From Elusimicrobiota bacterium (lineage in GTDB: Bacteria; Elusimicrobiota; UBA5214; JBBAAG01), in NCBI GenBank assembly GCA_041658405.1, contig JBBAAG010000002.1:62001-126000 (forward strand): DNA of 64,000 bases, written 5' to 3'. The notes beneath the pieces were generated by a model. The model worked only from the letters and a program-made list of their open reading frames with translations. It searched no databases and was not told the DNA's origin. The position numbers and the translations under genes were made by a program. Shown piece by piece: positions 24,854 to 33,584 of this stretch. The first letter of the stretch is position 1; every line of letters starts with the position of its first letter.

Positions 24854-26479
24854 ATGAAAATTAATAAAAATATGTTCATATTCGCGGTTATGCTCATACT
24901 GTTGTTGTGTGAAACAACTAACAGTGCTGTGCCGTTACAGTTGAACTACCAGGGGCGTTACCGCGAAAACGGTGTGTTTATCACCAGTACGAGGAAAATG
25001 GTGTTCAAACTTACCAACAACGACGGTGCGACGGTTTATTGGAACTCGGGTGTGGTGAGCGTTAGTGTAGAGAAAGGGTTATTTAGTTACCAGCTGGATT
25101 GCTCAAATGTAGCGTGGTCAGATAATTCTGTTATGCCATTCCTGGAAATTTATGTCGGCCCGGCAAGTGCTACGACGGAAGGGCAATGTACGGTACTTTC
25201 CCCGCGGGAACAGATTATGTCAGATGCGTATACGTTTTATGCGGCTTCCGCAGCGTATTCATCGAAAACAGGTGTTGGGACAACAGGTTATATCGCGCGG
25301 TTTACGTCACAGAATACGTTGGGTAATTCTATAATCTATGACGACGGTACAAACGCGGGGATAGGTACAACAACACCGGCGTATAAACTAGACGTTGCTG
25401 GGACAAACAGTACGGTTCGCGCAAATTATGGGATTAACTTCGGTACCCAGGGCGCTGTGCTTGATGGGCGGAACCAGCTTGGCAGTATCGAACTTGGCCC
25501 TGCACAAGCAGCTAATAATACGCCGTTTATTGATTTTCATTATGGCCTGGCATCATCACAGGATTATAATGTACGCATAATTAATGATGCGTCTAACAGG
25601 TTGTCACTCACAGCGGGGACAGTAAAGTTTTCGGGTAATGTAGTGTTCAGTACGAATACGGCTAATGATAAACTTGATATGGCGGATAAAGCGATTAGGT
25701 TTACATCCACAAATTATTCACGCCTGTACGGCGGGCAGTACGGGTTACGTGTTTCTAACAGTTACAACGCTACAGGTTCCCTGCGGTTGGGGGAAGCATG
25801 GGCAAACATCGGTGCGCTTGCTGTTGGGGATGATTTATACCTCTTCGGCGGGACCGGGAAAGGCGTGGGTGTTACCGCTGGGGCGGTAGATCCTTATGCG
25901 GAAGACCGCGGGGTGTATGTCAATTCGTCAAACGATACCGGTATTGGTACAACAAATCCGGGGGCAAATCAGTTGAAAGTTAAAGGTTCGTTATACGCTA
26001 CGGGTAATGTTACTGTAACAAGCGATATCACAGCTAGTGATTATGTGCGTGGCACGGCGATTGGATGCCGTGTTACGCGTTCCGCTGTACAAAGTATGAC
26101 ACAAACAACAGGTAACTGGAGAACAATCGCGTTTGACAGCGAAATCTGGGATCCTGCCGGTAACTTTTCAAATCCCTCATTTCGTGCGCCGGTAGCGGGA
26201 TGGTATCTTATGAGCCTTCAGGTTCAATTTGTTTATACTACGGCGAATACAGGATATGGCTCGATTCTTAAGAAAAATGATAACGCTTGGATTTGCTACG
26301 GATTTGGCAATACTGCTGATTCTTCAGGTAATGTAAATACAACAAGTACAAAAATTGTGAAACTTGCTGCAAATGATGTGGTTGAAGCACTTGGAATTTT
26401 TTATGAAGGAAAACAGCCGGAGGTTGTTGCAGGTGAGCTTAGTTCATGTATGAGCATCTTCTTGTTAAAAGCTGAGTGA
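24854..26479 (+). CDS. Fibre-like secreted protein, C1q-like type (triplet B, copy 3)
   Basis: 541 residues, 4 bases after the previous stop. The signal peptide ends near TNSAV. The shared module has LNYQGRYRENG and SPREQI. The middle part has IELGPAQA, FIDFHYG, YNVRIIND and GIGTTNP repeats. The C-terminal jelly-roll-like domain contains FRAPVAGWYLM and ends SIFLLKAE. No strong Shine-Dalgarno is visible, so translation probably relies on coupling. It closes triplet B and is followed after three bases by a GT-C-like gene, which suggests that fibres and membrane proteins share transcripts. Confidence 0.75.
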   Translation: MKINKNMFIFAVMLILLLCETTNSAVPLQLNYQGRYRENGVFITSTRKMVFKLTNNDGATVYWNSGVVSVSVEKGLFSYQLDCSNVAWSDNSVMPFLEIYVGPASATTEGQCTVLSPREQIMSDAYTFYAASAAYSSKTGVGTTGYIARFTSQNTLGNSIIYDDGTNAGIGTTTPAYKLDVAGTNSTVRANYGINFGTQGAVLDGRNQLGSIELGPAQAANNTPFIDFHYGLASSQDYNVRIINDASNRLSLTAGTVKFSGNVVFSTNTANDKLDMADKAIRFTSTNYSRLYGGQYGLRVSNSYNATGSLRLGEAWANIGALAVGDDLYLFGGTGKGVGVTAGAVDPYAEDRGVYVNSSNDTGIGTTNPGANQLKVKGSLYATGNVTVTSDITASDYVRGTAIGCRVTRSAVQSMTQTTGNWRTIAFDSEIWDPAGNFSNPSFRAPVAGWYLMSLQVQFVYTTANTGYGSILKKNDNAWICYGFGNTADSSGNVNTTSTKIVKLAANDVVEALGIFYEGKQPEVVAGELSSCMSIFLLKAE

Positions 26480-26482
26480 CGG

Positions 26483-28618
26483 ATGAAATTCAGCCGTAAA
26501 AGTATTTACACCGCGTCTTTCATAACTACAGCAATCCTTGTTTTTCTTTCAGGAATTAATACTTCCATTCCATCCGCGGTATTGACACAAATAAAGCTTG
26601 GCGGATATATCGCCAAAACTCTTACCGTCCCTAAAACCCATGTATTTGAATATACATCTTCGATGTTTATGAACGTAAATTCGGAATGGTTATACGACGT
26701 GATGCTGTATATTACCTACTTGATTTCAGGATTCGCAGGGGTACAGGCAGTATCTGCCGGGATAACGGCTTTAGCGTTGATAATATTCGGGGTTATAGCG
26801 TTATTATATAATCCCGGTAAAATTACGTACCTCCTGTTTTTGATGACAGCGGTATCCGTGATGCTTAACGTATCACCGCATTCGGTGGCGGTAAGCGTTT
26901 TGTTTACCGGCGTGTTTATATTGTTGATTGAACTCTTCCGCCGGGGTAAGCTCAATGGTACGGCCTTTATCGCGGTAGTGGCAATTATGCAGGTTATATG
27001 GACAAACTCGCACAACTTCTTTTTGATAGGCCCTGCGGTATTGCTTATATACCTGGTTGATAGTATAGTTCTGAAACTTACTTCACCGCGGGATAATCCT
27101 AATAAGCAAGAGATGTATATTGCCATAGCGTTGGCTGCGTCTCTTATTGCAACAATAGTGAACCCGTACGGCTGGAAAATTTATCTCGGTGTCCTTGACT
27201 ATTTCTGGGTTCTTATCCCCGGGGAGAACATTATTCGTGCGAATGTCAGTTCGTATTACCCTGTTTTCTATACAGATTTTAAGCAGTTTTTTTCATATAA
27301 AGTTTATATCGCGCTATTGTTTGTATGTTTAATGTCTTTTATAACACATATGCGTGTGAAAGTGCTCATGGTATTACTGTTTATTTTAAACCTATTTTTA
27401 GCGTTTAACACGGTAATATCCCTGATACTGTCATCATGTATTATGTTGATCGTTACATCTCATAACTTTTCCTCTTCACCGCTGACAGTTCCGTCCAGGG
27501 TGAAGGATTTTTTTGTGTCAACAAAAGTGTTTTATATCTCCGGGGTAATACTGTTATCATGTACTGCTATTTTCATTGTTATGGTTGTTACCGGTAAAAT
27601 TTATAGTATTAACCGCCTGGATTATGGGTTTGGGTTTAGTACAGCATTTGGGGAAACCTATAATAAACTTGGGGATTACCTGAAAACAATTGAAGGTAAC
27701 CGCGTGATTTTTAATACGCATACCCTAGGTGACGGCATTGCGTGGGAACTGTTCCCTAAAACTAAGGTATTTCTCACTTCAAAAATAGTGGCACACCAGT
27801 TTGGTGTTTTTAAGCAATACAACGATGTATTGACAATCCCCGCGGGATTTGACGCGCTGGTGAAGCAGTATAATATTGGTTACGCAGTGCTTGATATATC
27901 TTCGCAAATATCCGCACCGCTTACGGACTACTTGTACCACCATACGGGATGGAAACTGGCTTTTGTTGACAATACCGCTGTGGTGTTTAAACTTAAGGAT
28001 AGAGAAAAAATATTTATTGGGAAGAAACAGGTGGATGAAAATTATCAGTTATTATCCGCAAAAAAACGTGAGCTTCTGCAAAATCCGGCGGAGAACGTTC
28101 TTTCTTTGAAAAAACAGTATGCAAGTTTTGCATTCCTGTGTTACTGGACAAAGAATTATCGTGATACTATCGATGTTTTAAGTTTTATGTCTTCTCTTTA
28201 CCCTGCCTCTGCGGACTACCTCAGCGATATTGGTTTTACATACCTGGTGTTAAGCGATTTTAAAACAGGTATGGGTTATTTACAGAAAGCGTTGGAAGCT
28301 GATCCGAAGTACGGCAATACTTACTGGCGGTTCGGAAGTTTTTATCAGCAGAATAACGATAATTTCCGTGCGGAAGCGTACTACAAACGCGCGGTGAAGT
28401 ACGCACCGGGTTTAGCTCCGGTATGGGTTAGCCTTGGGGAGTTATATTTATCAAACGGTGATTTAAAACAGGCGTTGAGGGTGTATACCAAACTTTCCCG
28501 TATGTACCCGTACTCACAGGATATATGGCAGTACCTCGGTGCAGTGTATACCCGCGCAGGGGATAATACCTCCGCGGAAAAGTGTTTTACAAAAGCGCGG
28601 AAGCTGGCATCATGGTGA
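26483..28618 (+). CDS. Divergent GT-C-like membrane protein with TPRs (key motifs lost)
   Basis: 711 residues. By layout it belongs to the DxDxWWHLK-TPR family: one membrane segment, a variable outside loop, about ten segments to residue ~380, a VNPYGWK motif, a YGFGFSTAFG segment, a soluble part, then about four TPRs (~550-705). The motif positions are changed: the early DxDxWWHLK becomes IPSAVLTQIK and the PRPE motif becomes SPHSV. If these motifs are catalytic, this paralogue is probably inactive and could be a partner subunit. It starts 3 bases after triplet B and is followed 4 bases later by a TMTC-like gene. Confidence 0.7.
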   Translation: MKFSRKSIYTASFITTAILVFLSGINTSIPSAVLTQIKLGGYIAKTLTVPKTHVFEYTSSMFMNVNSEWLYDVMLYITYLISGFAGVQAVSAGITALALIIFGVIALLYNPGKITYLLFLMTAVSVMLNVSPHSVAVSVLFTGVFILLIELFRRGKLNGTAFIAVVAIMQVIWTNSHNFFLIGPAVLLIYLVDSIVLKLTSPRDNPNKQEMYIAIALAASLIATIVNPYGWKIYLGVLDYFWVLIPGENIIRANVSSYYPVFYTDFKQFFSYKVYIALLFVCLMSFITHMRVKVLMVLLFILNLFLAFNTVISLILSSCIMLIVTSHNFSSSPLTVPSRVKDFFVSTKVFYISGVILLSCTAIFIVMVVTGKIYSINRLDYGFGFSTAFGETYNKLGDYLKTIEGNRVIFNTHTLGDGIAWELFPKTKVFLTSKIVAHQFGVFKQYNDVLTIPAGFDALVKQYNIGYAVLDISSQISAPLTDYLYHHTGWKLAFVDNTAVVFKLKDREKIFIGKKQVDENYQLLSAKKRELLQNPAENVLSLKKQYASFAFLCYWTKNYRDTIDVLSFMSSLYPASADYLSDIGFTYLVLSDFKTGMGYLQKALEADPKYGNTYWRFGSFYQQNNDNFRAEAYYKRAVKYAPGLAPVWVSLGELYLSNGDLKQALRVYTKLSRMYPYSQDIWQYLGAVYTRAGDNTSAEKCFTKARKLASW

Positions 28619-28622
28619 AAGT

Positions 28623-31058
28623 ATGTTGAAAATTATCAGCAACAAAAAACATTTGGCGCTCCTGATTTTAGCAGTTGCGGTAACCGCCGCGGCATACTTC
28701 CCGTCGTTGTTCAACGGGTTTACGAACTGGGATGACGGCGTGTTATTGACCGAAAATTCGGTAGTAAAAGTTGTTAATGCAAGGAATATCGCAAAAATAT
28801 TTACAGGGTTCATAAACAATGAGTACCGGCCGTTATTATACCTATCCTTTATGGTGGAACACGCGGTGGTGAAACTTACGCCGTTTGTGTACCACCTCAA
28901 TAGTTTGTTGTTGCACCTGCTTAACTGCGGGCTCGCGTTTTTGTTTATCTACATACTTACCGGAAAGAACGCGGTAGCTGCATTTATTGCAGCAACATTT
29001 TTTGGCGTGCATCCGGTTCAGGTACAGGCCGTAGCATGGGTTGCCGGGAGGGATGACGTGCTGTACTGCGTGACATACCTGTTATCATTGATAATGTATC
29101 TTAAATACATTGAAAACCCCAGCCAGGGGAAGTACTATACGTATTCAATAATTTGTTTTTATATATCTATCATGTCGAAAACATCAGCGGTGACTTTACC
29201 GCTCATCCTTTTCCTGATTGACTACTGGTATGGCAAAAAAATTGATAAATCCAACATCCTTGAAAAGCTGCCTTATTTTGCAGGGGTACTGTTTTTCGGT
29301 GTAATGGCTGCGCTTGCGCAGTTGACTAATGAAGTGCCACGGACAAAACTTATGCGTTATAACTTCAGTGATAATGTTCTTGGCACGTTCGACGATTTTG
29401 TGTTTTATTTCAATAAAATGTTTTATCCCAACGACCTTTCCTGTTTTTACGCTGAATTCCGGCTGGAGAAAGAAAAGTATATTTCCGTATTTTTGGTATT
29501 AGTTACCTTGCTTATCGTCGGTGCAACGAAGAAGGTTACAAAAAAAATTGTGTTCGGCAGTTTGTTTTTTTTGATCACCCTCGCGCCGGTATTAAAGATG
29601 ACTACAGGCCGGCCGACATCTGACCACCGGCTATACCTTTCCCTGCTCGGTGTAACTTATTTACTGGGCGAACTGTTCTCGTGGCTGTACTACGCCTTAC
29701 ACGCAAATGAAAAGGTTTATGAAAATATTAAGAAAGGTTTGGTGATAACTATAGCCGCATGCATTACATTAACCCTGGGGTATCTCACATGGGAACGCAC
29801 AAAAGTGTGGAAGGATAGTATTGTCCTATGGACGGATGCTATCAACAAGAACCCGTTTCTGTTCTTGGCATACAGCAACCGTTCACATGCGTATATGGAA
29901 TTAGGGCAGTATGATAAAGCGATTGAGGATTGTAACAAAATTATTGAAATGCGGATAGGTTATGCGGATGCTGTCCGCCAGATAGGGGATGTGTATTCTA
30001 AACTCAAAAAGTATGATAAAGCCGAGGAGTATTATGCAAAACTTGAAAAAGTTCCACAGGATAAACACCGGGGTTACGTTTCGCTTGGCGACCTTAATCG
30101 TGCAAAGAATCAAACTGGGAAGGCGCTTGAGTATTATTCCAAAGCAGTAGATGCACAAACTTCTGCGTTGGCGGAGGGTAATAAGGAGGATACCAGCCCT
30201 GCCGAAGCGGCATATGCTTACAATAACCGCGGGACGGTGTACTACGAACTTGGGGATTACAACCGCGCGGTGGAAGATTTTACAAGTGCCATAACGCTAA
30301 ACAGCAGGTATTATGAAGCTTATACCAACCGCGGGATGGTATACGCGAAATTAGGGAAGGCCGCTGAGGCTATGAATGATTACCATAGAAGTGTTAAGCT
30401 GAATCCTTACAATGAGACTGCGTATTATAACCGCGGGAACCTTTTTCTCGAGCAAAAGAAATTGGAGGATGCTATCCGTGATTATACTACTGCTATAAAG
30501 TATAACGGTACGTTGTATGAAGCACGGCTTAACCGCGGTGATGCGTATGCAGATACAGGGGATTATATTAAAGCCGTTAAAGACTATACTTTTGTTATAC
30601 AATCATCTGAGACAGCGAATGCGTATAATCACCGCGGGATCGCGTATTCCGTTGAGAAAGAGTATGAAAAAGCACTTAAGGATTTTGATAAAGCTACAAA
30701 ACTGGATCCCGGGTACGCAGATGCGTATTATAACCGCGGGTTGATGTATTATGAAACCGCAAAATATGAAAATGCGATTAAGGATTTCACAATTGCTATA
30801 AAATTTAAACCAGGGATGTCGGTAGCTTATAAAAACCGCGGGAATTGCTATTTCAAAATCGGACACTATAGTTCCGCGATAACGGAGTATACTAAGGCAA
30901 TACAACTTACCCCTGAGGATTTGAGTGCCAACAATAACCGCTTATCCGCGTATATACAGTTACGCGACTACAAAAGAGCAAAGGAAGATTTGAGGTTTTT
31001 AAAATCCAGAAATTATCCGGTTTCTCCAGAAATTGTTGAATTCCTGAAGAAATACTAA
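28623..31058 (+). CDS. TMTC-like O-mannosyltransferase-type membrane protein with many TPRs
   Basis: 811 residues from the ATG at 28623. The frame extends upstream to 28539 only by running into the previous gene. Residues ~1-400 are polytopic with the features of TMTC/DUF1736-type proteins: NGFTNWDD with D37-D38 in the first outside loop, EYRPLLYLSF, YHLNSLLLHLLNC, a GVHPVQVQAVAWVAGRDDVLY block and SDHRLYLSLLG. About ten TPRs follow, many with a YNNRG or YTNRG signature on a 102-base period. In animals TMTC proteins transfer mannose to Ser/Thr of cadherin-like folds, so the beta-rich secreted proteins of this locus are candidate targets (inference). Confidence 0.8.
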   Translation: MLKIISNKKHLALLILAVAVTAAAYFPSLFNGFTNWDDGVLLTENSVVKVVNARNIAKIFTGFINNEYRPLLYLSFMVEHAVVKLTPFVYHLNSLLLHLLNCGLAFLFIYILTGKNAVAAFIAATFFGVHPVQVQAVAWVAGRDDVLYCVTYLLSLIMYLKYIENPSQGKYYTYSIICFYISIMSKTSAVTLPLILFLIDYWYGKKIDKSNILEKLPYFAGVLFFGVMAALAQLTNEVPRTKLMRYNFSDNVLGTFDDFVFYFNKMFYPNDLSCFYAEFRLEKEKYISVFLVLVTLLIVGATKKVTKKIVFGSLFFLITLAPVLKMTTGRPTSDHRLYLSLLGVTYLLGELFSWLYYALHANEKVYENIKKGLVITIAACITLTLGYLTWERTKVWKDSIVLWTDAINKNPFLFLAYSNRSHAYMELGQYDKAIEDCNKIIEMRIGYADAVRQIGDVYSKLKKYDKAEEYYAKLEKVPQDKHRGYVSLGDLNRAKNQTGKALEYYSKAVDAQTSALAEGNKEDTSPAEAAYAYNNRGTVYYELGDYNRAVEDFTSAITLNSRYYEAYTNRGMVYAKLGKAAEAMNDYHRSVKLNPYNETAYYNRGNLFLEQKKLEDAIRDYTTAIKYNGTLYEARLNRGDAYADTGDYIKAVKDYTFVIQSSETANAYNHRGIAYSVEKEYEKALKDFDKATKLDPGYADAYYNRGLMYYETAKYENAIKDFTIAIKFKPGMSVAYKNRGNCYFKIGHYSSAITEYTKAIQLTPEDLSANNNRLSAYIQLRDYKRAKEDLRFLKSRNYPVSPEIVEFLKKY

Positions 31059-31081
31059 TTAAAATTAGCAGATTAAAACAG

Positions 31082-31110
31082 TTGACAATCACTTCATTTA
31101 TCACTATACT
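31082..31110 (+). promoter_or_regulatory. Sigma-70-type promoter of the third fibre triplet
   Basis: TTGACA at 31082-31087, a 17-base spacer, TATACT at 31105-31110. It is nearly identical, spacer included, to the promoter at 21443. Confidence 0.8.
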
Positions 31111-31132
31111 TTTAATATAAAGTTTAGAGTTG

Positions 31133-31146
31133 ATGCTTTAAAGCAT
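31133..31146. promoter_or_regulatory. Perfect 14-bp palindrome in the leader
   Basis: ATGCTTTAAAGCAT lies about 16 bases after the predicted transcription start of the promoter at 31082 and 27 bases before the start codon. The otherwise similar leader at 21480 lacks it. It could be an operator for a dimeric repressor or simply chance, and nothing else supports either. Confidence 0.3.
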
Positions 31147-31172
31147 ACTATTTAACATTAAAGGGCTACTTG

Positions 31173-33554
31173 ATGAACAATAAAGTGAAAGCCGTTTTTA
31201 TAGTAGTGGTGTTGTTCGTTATTACAACGCTATCGTTAACTAATACATATTCCGCTGTTCCTGGCGGAGTAAATTATCAGGGACGCTACAAAGAAAACGG
31301 GGCGTATATCACAGGTACCCGCGCGTTTAAGTTCAAAATTACGGATGCTACCGGTGTGACACTTTACTGGGAGTCAAGTATTGTAAATCTTACGGTTACC
31401 CAGGGTTTGTTTAACTACGTTCTCCCGGTTACCGACGCATCGTTTGACTGGACTACTACAACGCCGTATATAAAAGTTTATGCCGGCCCGCAGGGGTCAA
31501 CGCTTGAGAGCCAGTTGTTGGAAGAACTTCCCTTGGCACAGGTGCAAGCCAACGCGTATGCATTTTATACGTCCTCAACAATATATTCACCGACTACCGG
31601 CAACGGTACAGGCGGATACCTCGCAAGATTTGTATTACGGGATACTCTCGGAAATTCGATTATCAAAGAAAATGGTTCAAGTATAGGCATCGGCGCAACT
31701 GCAGCGAATTCTAAACTTGAAGTAGAAGGCGGGGTGACACATACCTACCCTATCCCGGGGACGACTTATGGAACTATGACATTATCGCCTTCAGGGACTG
31801 ATGGTGATTCAGCGTCATTAACCGCCCGTGCAGTAACCGGAGGTGTGCTTACAGCCGGTGCGCAGGCAGGGATTTATGTTCAAAGTTCCAGCGCGTGGCC
31901 GGGAACAAAAATGTATTTTGGTAATACAAATGTTTATGCAACAGGTTCGCAGGCACGGTTGATGATTGACCATCAGGGAAGCGTGGGGTTAGGAACCACA
32001 GTACCAGGAAGTAAGTTTACTCTTGACGGCGGAAATCTTGTTGTCTGGAACCTCAACGACGCAATGGTGTATTCCGACGATGGTACAACGTACAAAGGGT
32101 ACATGGGCACGGGAAGAAATAAGGATTTAACGATTGTGTCAAAAGACAGCGGGAGCAGCTGGCTCAGGTTTGGCGCAAATAAATCGAGTATCGCATTTTT
32201 TACTAGCAGCAACGCAGAGGCGCAGAACACCCCGCAGCTGGTGATAAGCTCAACAAGTTTTGTGGGTATCGGCGTAACCTCCCCGCAGTTTAAGATCGAA
32301 ACTTCCGGTGCGACGAATAGGACAAAAACATGGGGAATTCAGGATGTATTATTTTTAGGGGATCATGACACTGCATCCCCGCCGACGTTCAGCGTTTCCT
32401 GTAACGAAATATATGTTGATACAGCCAATGCATGGGCTAATATTGCCGGGAAAAAAGTGTTGACAATGGAACTTCGTAATACCGGCATCATGGACCTTTA
32501 TGGCGGGCAGACAGATGGGTTTTATGATCATCTCAGGATGCTTGGGCTTGATGCTCCGGCGAATATGGTGCGGTTTCCTGATTACGACGGTAAAGTGGGG
32601 ATCGGTACTACCGCACCGACGGAAAGGTTGGAAGTCGCGGGAAATATCGATTTTTATGATACCACCGCTGACTCGCGAAGGATCTTTTTTGGCGCTACCG
32701 GTGTAGCTGCGCCTGCTGCGAGTAGTGCCGGAGAAAAAATTCAGCTTTATGGAACTGCAGGTACTGTTGCTGCATCAGACTATGCAATGGGGATAGAAGG
32801 TTCTACCATGTGGTTTAATACAGCGTTTGGATATAAATGGTACATAAATTCAACTCAGGAAATGGTATACGATACCAACGGTAATTTAGGTATAGGTGTA
32901 GCAAGCCCGGTACTAAAACTTGATGCTAACGGCTGGGTTGGCAGCAGTGATTATGGCGCGACCGGCGGATGGCGGCTCGGCCGCGGGCCGGAAAATGCCA
33001 GTGATGACACCTGGGTATACCTTTCCCGTGCTGATAGTAATGCAAGGCAGGACCTTGCAATCGGTGCTCTATGGGCAGGCGGAGCTGTACGGTTTGGTAC
33101 TGCTGACGATATTGCTGAGATTCTTGCGGTAGATCCTGCTGAAAAAGTAGAACTCGGTGATTTAGTGATAACAGATCCCGGGCAGGGTTTACGTTTAGTG
33201 AAAACAAAACAAGCGTATGATTCCCGTATCGCAGGCGTGGTATCCAGTTATGAAGTAGCGAGGATCGTTATCGGCGGGAATGGTATCGAGGCGGAGAAAA
33301 AAAATGTTAGTAAACAACCGATAGCGATTGCCGGGCCTGTCCGCGTAAAAGTTAACCTTGAAAACGGGCCGATAAATAAGGGTGATTTACTTACAAGTTC
33401 ATCTGTTCCAGGCGTAGCTATGCGGTGCCCGATTGAGACTGACGAACAAAAACTTAAGTCAATTGGTGTGGTTGTAGGTAAAGCACTGGAAAAATATGAT
33501 GGTTCAGATGGAGAAAAAAACGGGGTGATTATTGCGATGCTGGCATTGCAGTAG
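31173..33554 (+). CDS. Fibre-like secreted protein, long type (triplet C, copy 1)
   Basis: 793 residues from the ATG at 31173 (an adjacent TTG at 31170 is possible), with AAAGGG upstream. Signal peptide (~1-28), the shared NYQGRYKENG module, then long beta-repeat regions with VGLGTTVP, VGIGTTAP and LGIGVASP units. The last ~150 residues form a distinct domain: DDIAEILAVDP, LGDLVITDP, IAGPVRVKVNLENGPI and GDLLTSSSVPGVAM, ending IIAMLALQ. Similar endings occur on uncharacterised tail-fibre-like proteins. I do not assign an activity. The middle part has more glycine and aromatic residues than the other types. Confidence 0.75.
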   Translation: MNNKVKAVFIVVVLFVITTLSLTNTYSAVPGGVNYQGRYKENGAYITGTRAFKFKITDATGVTLYWESSIVNLTVTQGLFNYVLPVTDASFDWTTTTPYIKVYAGPQGSTLESQLLEELPLAQVQANAYAFYTSSTIYSPTTGNGTGGYLARFVLRDTLGNSIIKENGSSIGIGATAANSKLEVEGGVTHTYPIPGTTYGTMTLSPSGTDGDSASLTARAVTGGVLTAGAQAGIYVQSSSAWPGTKMYFGNTNVYATGSQARLMIDHQGSVGLGTTVPGSKFTLDGGNLVVWNLNDAMVYSDDGTTYKGYMGTGRNKDLTIVSKDSGSSWLRFGANKSSIAFFTSSNAEAQNTPQLVISSTSFVGIGVTSPQFKIETSGATNRTKTWGIQDVLFLGDHDTASPPTFSVSCNEIYVDTANAWANIAGKKVLTMELRNTGIMDLYGGQTDGFYDHLRMLGLDAPANMVRFPDYDGKVGIGTTAPTERLEVAGNIDFYDTTADSRRIFFGATGVAAPAASSAGEKIQLYGTAGTVAASDYAMGIEGSTMWFNTAFGYKWYINSTQEMVYDTNGNLGIGVASPVLKLDANGWVGSSDYGATGGWRLGRGPENASDDTWVYLSRADSNARQDLAIGALWAGGAVRFGTADDIAEILAVDPAEKVELGDLVITDPGQGLRLVKTKQAYDSRIAGVVSSYEVARIVIGGNGIEAEKKNVSKQPIAIAGPVRVKVNLENGPINKGDLLTSSSVPGVAMRCPIETDEQKLKSIGVVVGKALEKYDGSDGEKNGVIIAMLALQ

Positions 33555-33584
33555 GTGGATGGGTAAAGGGTTTAAAGTAATGAT

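Noticed and set aside
26716..27126. A 136-residue minus-strand frame and similar long antisense frames (35537-35932, 54454-55113).
   Set aside because: They are antisense to hydrophobic or repeat-coding genes, have no family features or ribosome-binding sites, and show the composition expected of reverse-complement shadows.
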